DNA of 64,000 nt, from positions 63,822,671-63,886,670 of the forward strand of contig CM055101.1 of NCBI GenBank assembly GCA_029204225.1. The letters are read 5' to 3'. The DNA comes from Diphasiastrum complanatum (Eukaryota; Streptophyta; Lycopodiopsida; Lycopodiales; Lycopodiaceae). Positions 60,541 to 64,000 of this stretch are shown one piece after another. The first letter of the stretch is position 1, and each line of letters begins with the position of its first letter. The notes under the pieces were generated by a model. That model saw only the letters and a list, made by a program, of their open reading frames with translations, was not told the DNA's origin and made no database searches. Both the position numbers and the translations under genes were made by a program.

Positions 60541-61230
60541 AGTCGAGATCTGAGGAGAATCTCCGGTCGAGATCTGAGGCTCGAGAATTTTAGACAGAGC
60601 GCAGTTGAGATTTTGTAGAGAGGGCGTGGCTGAGATTTTTAAGAGAGGACGCGGTTGAGATTTCAAATGCAAGGCCCTCGGTCGAGATCTAAGGCTTTTG
60701 GCGATTGAGAGCTAAGCCATGTGGCTCGATTGAAAGCTGAGCTTGTGCTGGCACGGTCAAAGTCTGAGCAACTGATGGCTCGATCGAGATGCATGGGAGA
60801 TCCGTTGGAGACTTTGAATGAATAATTGTCGGTCGAGATGGATTCCTCAGCGTTCGGTCGAGACTCTGAGGAAAGCGTTTTGTCGAGACTCTGAGGAAAG
60901 CTTTCGGTCGAGATTGTGATGAACTACGTCAGTTGAGACTGTGAGGAAAGCGTTTGGTTGACACTCTGAGGGAAGCTTTCGGTCGAGACTATGATGGACT
61001 GATCCGGTCGATATGGTGACAAAACTGTGACTTGGGGGCGAGATTTGAAAATCTGATTCGATCGAGATTATTTGATTTGGTCAAGATTTCAAAATTTGAT
61101 TCGGTCGAGATTTCAAAATTTGATTCGGTCGGATTTCACAAGGTCTGCGAGTCGGTCGAGAGTTGAGCGTTTGGCGACTCAGTCAAGTTGGGACTGGTTT
61201 TGCGAGTCATCGAGATTTGAGCAACGGGGC
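60541..61230. repeat. GGTCGAGA minisatellite
   Basis: About 28 recognisable copies of (C/T)GGTCGAGA(T/C) or one- to two-base variants lie in ~690 bp, ten of them with exact GTCGAGA. Two sub-families are clearest: CGGTCGAGACTCTGAGGAAA (60853-60990) and CGGTCGAGATTTCAAAATTT (61080-61130), with ~24-26 bp periods. Elsewhere spacing varies from about 20 to 40 bp. It ends at CAACGGGGCCAAATGTTGATAG. Confidence 0.9.
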
Positions 61231-62500
61231 CAAATGTTGATAGATTCTCTACTTTAGAATCTATTGGCTTCTTTTCTTTCTTGTTCTGGTTCTTTCTTCT
61301 TGTTCCAGAATAGTTTCAAGCTTGGTTCTGCCTGTTATCAGCCTTCTTGGGCATTTCCTGGATATTTTCTTGTTATTACATTGCCCAAAACTAGGCAAAA
61401 TGGACACATTAATGTTTTAGTATGTTTGTCATGTTGTTAGAGGAAAACTCAAGGTCGTTCACTCTTGAAAGCACTCACACTTAATCAGAAATGCAAGCTA
61501 CGAACATTCATTTACAGATCAGCATGCAGCCCAAATAAATGTTCAACGGTTCCTATAGCTACCTACTCTAAGAACGACCAGGGAACAGCTATTGAAACTC
61601 CAATTAATCTACAACATTAACAAAAAACAAAACAAGAAAACAAGAAGCTAATCTACAGCGTTTTAGAAGTCCAAGAATAAGAAACCAACCAGTCTTTTGA
61701 TTATTGGACATTCCAAGAACATCAAAAACTAGAATGTCAAGAATCTGCAAGATTTACACCACATTTTTAGCCTATATAGTTTACCTGAATGCTGATTCCT
61801 ACATTAATCCACAAATAAGAAATGAAATCTGATCCACTCTAAAAAAGTAGGAAAACTAATCCACTGTACTATCTACAACCGCGCACAAAGGACGGAAGGG
61901 CAAGATCATGAATGCATCACTCAAGAAACAAGCATGATCAAGGAGCTCAATGGATGCACCAAACTCGTGGAGGCTCTTCTCAATAGATACAATACACAAA
62001 AAGCTCCTCTTCTCAAAGAGGGAGTCTCTTAAATAAGCAAGAAAGCTCCTTAGGTGGCATCCTAGTTGCATTTACACATTACACAAATTACAAGTGGAAT
62101 AATGCTCTCCATTAGAGGTTACCATCAAAAGGTGGTTCACTCTACTTTCTTTAAGAGGGGTCTACTTGCATCTATTACTTTGCCTAGAAATACTAGTTCC
62201 TACATGGTCATTCCATCTTCCGGGATTCACCATGAGGCTTACACAGTTCTTGCTTGTCATTACTAGCCAGTATTCCTCGACTCTCATACTCGGCTCTCAG
62301 TCTTCGTTCATCTCGTCTTCTCAGAGACCTCCTCAGTTTAAGGTGAGAGGTGCTCTTGGGTAGCTCTGGCCGAGTATCTTGGGAATTCGTCACAATTAGC
62401 CAACAACTAAGTGTCTGGAAATTGTAAGCTAGGCAAGAGCTGATAGGTTCAATTCTAGTATTGAAATGTATCACCTACTCTAGGAAAAGCAACGGACTCT
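61231..62500. other. Unassigned; possible LTR beginning TGTTGATAGATTC
   Basis: On the minus strand the left edge reads ATCAACATTTGGCCCCGTTGC, which could be an LTR end (CA) followed by a primer-site-like TTTGGCCCCGTTGC. A 9-bp hairpin (ATAGATTCT/AGAATCTAT) lies at 61240-61264. A 71-codon minus-strand frame (61856-62071) and other short frames show no known domain. Confidence 0.35.
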
Positions 62501-62502
62501 GG

Positions 62503-62808
62503 TCAACATCCAAATCGTACATGGTTGAATGGTTTTTGGATGGCAAATAGGTGTGGTGGGACAATACCTATGGTGTCGGGTATTTGGTCCAAAATATTGG
62601 CACTCACATCATGAATACACAAAGTTTTAACCTTTTTATTTAGTGCCCTAATTTCTATCCGATGGCGTGTTCTATCTACAAGAGGGCGATCCATAGTATC
62701 AATGGAAATAGATTTGGAGGGGCTCTCAATGGGTGATTCCATCACATTTTCAAATAACCCCAAAGGAAAATCTTCAACATCATTTACTATGGCTAGACAA
62801 GCTCCCAT
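62503..62808 (-). CDS. Hypothetical frame, probable retroelement
   Basis: About 100 codons beginning MGACLAIVNDVEDFPLGLFE. I do not recognise a domain. It lies 67 bp downstream, on the minus strand, of the acidic frame at 62876-63286 and is probably part of the same decayed element. The apparent start is only the first start-like codon in the frame. Confidence 0.25.
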   Translation of the reverse strand: MGACLAIVNDVEDFPLGLFENVMESPIESPSKSISIDTMDRPLVDRTRHRIEIRALNKKVKTLCIHDVSANILDQIPDTIGIVPPHLFAIQKPFNHVRFGC

Positions 62809-62875
62809 TCTTTTTAGCCATTATAAGAGTGGTGGATTAGCCACGTCCTAAAGCTCTTCTGCTGATGTCACCATA

Positions 62876-63286
62876 TCAGATCAAGGATTTGTACTTCATG
62901 GTACTTGGTTGATCTTCTTGTTTTCTTTGGAGCACGAAGGATTTCGTGTCATGAACAATTTCATGTCGCGTCTTGTCGTGATGTTCGCGAACATTCTTGC
63001 TTCGTGTCTTTTCGTCAAATTGAGAGTTGAAAGCTATCAAAGCTTTGGTAATAGAAACGTTTTGTTTCTTTAGACCATCGAATGATTCAACTACATCATC
63101 TGTAGCCCAATCTTCAATGATTGGTTCGTGTTGATCTTCATTTTGCCATTCGTCATTGAAATTTTCAGAGTAGTGGTCAAGTTGAGAATCGTCGTTGTAG
63201 TCCTGATACTGATTGTCATCAACGAAGTTGTCACCTTGGTCATAATCTTTAGTGTAATCTTCACCTTGGTCCCAATATTCCTCCAT
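62876..63286 (-). pseudogene. Acidic retroelement frame (copy B)
   Basis: 136 codons in the open stretch starting MEEYWDQGEDYTKDYDQGDN. The same frame extends upstream without a clear start (YYEQEDDNRSYCDDNYDND). The first ~85 residues are very rich in Asp, Glu, Gln, Asn and Tyr; the C-terminal part turns basic (KTRSKNVREHHDKTRHE). No known domain. The left-end copy (2290-2600) has an interrupted version. The position fits a gag-like protein of the unidentified LTR element. Confidence 0.4.
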
Positions 63287-63870
63287 ATCATTATCATAAT
63301 TGTCATCACAATATGACCGATTGTCATCCTCTTGTTCATAATATGGGATTGTTCAAATGTGACAAAGTCCAAGGTCCTTCGAAATAATGACAAGGTGTGT
63401 AAGTTTTATTAAAAGCAAGTATACAAAACTTTTTGCAGAGGTCAATGTTTGAATATAAATAAAACTTCTACATTGTCAATCTGGTTGAGCTGATGAATTT
63501 TGCTTTTTACAGCACTGAAATCCGGGCTCAAACCGAGAAGATACAGAAGTTTAAAGAATTCGAATACACAATGTGAATATAAAAACTTAAGGGGTAAGAA
63601 AAAAAAATTAAAATTGGAGTCATGATTACGGAAGTATAGCTATTGTAGTTAGCTCTGCAAACTGAACATTTTTTGTTCTTACAGTACTGGAATCCGAGAT
63701 CATATGAAAAAGTTATCGATATAAAAAGAAAGGCTAATAAAAAGTAATTAATCCAACTTAGAGATAGCCCCCCTAAAAAAGAAATTGGTTTCCTTGGAGC
63801 ATTGGACCGTTAAAAAACATTAAGCTATAAAAAATCTTAAAATTGTCGATACATTTTTTTTCCCTAATTA
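63080..63870 (-). repeat. Copy B of the acidic-frame element
   Basis: Matches 2290-3190 in the same orientation through the acidic frame and the downstream untranslated stretch (for example TTTTTACAGCACTGAAATCC against TTTTTACAACATCAAAATCC). It probably continues past the window edge. Confidence 0.6.
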
Positions 63871-64000
63871 CAATGGGCTAATTAATTGCAGCACATAACA
63901 CATAAAGAAATTTGAAAAGGGAGAGCCCATATAGATGTGTAAGTGGGACTTGCATACAAATTTCAACTGTAAAAAAGGGTTTTCCTCACCGTCCTTTACG
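63871..64000. other. Window edge, unassigned
   Basis: AT-rich end of the window, probably the leader of the copy B element. No primer site or LTR is reached. Confidence 0.3.

Overview
The window looks like nuclear DNA of a flowering plant. The evidence is one plant-type glycoside hydrolase family 2 gene with large introns, set in AT-rich DNA full of decayed Ty1/copia, Ty3/gypsy and LINE retroelements and long (CT)n/(GA)n microsatellites. I cannot name the species. I see no tRNA, rRNA, CRISPR or bacterial-style operon.

The only host gene I can support is on the + strand, start codon 25188 to stop 53529. It encodes mannosylglycoprotein endo-beta-mannosidase, the plant enzyme that trims N-glycans. 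Eleven exons join in frame without a stop into a predicted 967-residue protein, and both expected catalytic glutamates are present. Intron 5 is about 18 kb and intron 6 about 3.6 kb. These two introns hold an internally deleted Ty3/gypsy element with a perfect 5-bp target-site duplication, a second gag-bearing LTR-element remnant, two LINEs of one family in opposite orientation on either side of exon 6, and several dispersed repeats. The gene has stayed open while every transposon frame around it is broken.

Layout. 1-4.2 kb: minus-strand LTR-retroelement remains with an acidic open frame, related to a second copy at 62.9-63.9 kb. 4.45-4.94 kb: a ~90-bp tandem repeat. 5.4-7.7 kb: two related LTR ends followed by degenerate TGGCGCC-type primer binding sites. 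8.1-9.3 kb: a broken reverse transcriptase that looks Penelope-like rather than LINE- or LTR-like. 9.4-14.7 kb: two inverted copies of one LTR enclosing microsatellites and a LINE. 15.0-20.9 kb: two copia elements in minus orientation. 21-25 kb: degenerate repeats and microsatellites, ending in a four-copy tandem repeat just upstream of the mannosidase start. 25.2-53.5 kb: the mannosidase gene. 55.4-56.7 kb: the 3' end of a Ty3/gypsy element (integrase tail, chromodomain, LTR). 57.5-61.3 kb: a Z-DNA-type tract, a duplicated hairpin/(CT)n unit, an inverted copy of the same LTR and a GGTCGAGA minisatellite. 62.5-64 kb: the second acidic-frame element.

The retroelement genes do not form working units: each has stops, frameshifts or deletions. 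The candidates for something unusual are the Penelope-like reverse transcriptase, the GGTCGAGA minisatellite, the acidic-frame element, and the inverted LINE pair around one exon of the host gene. All identifications come from reading motifs by eye; no database search was run.
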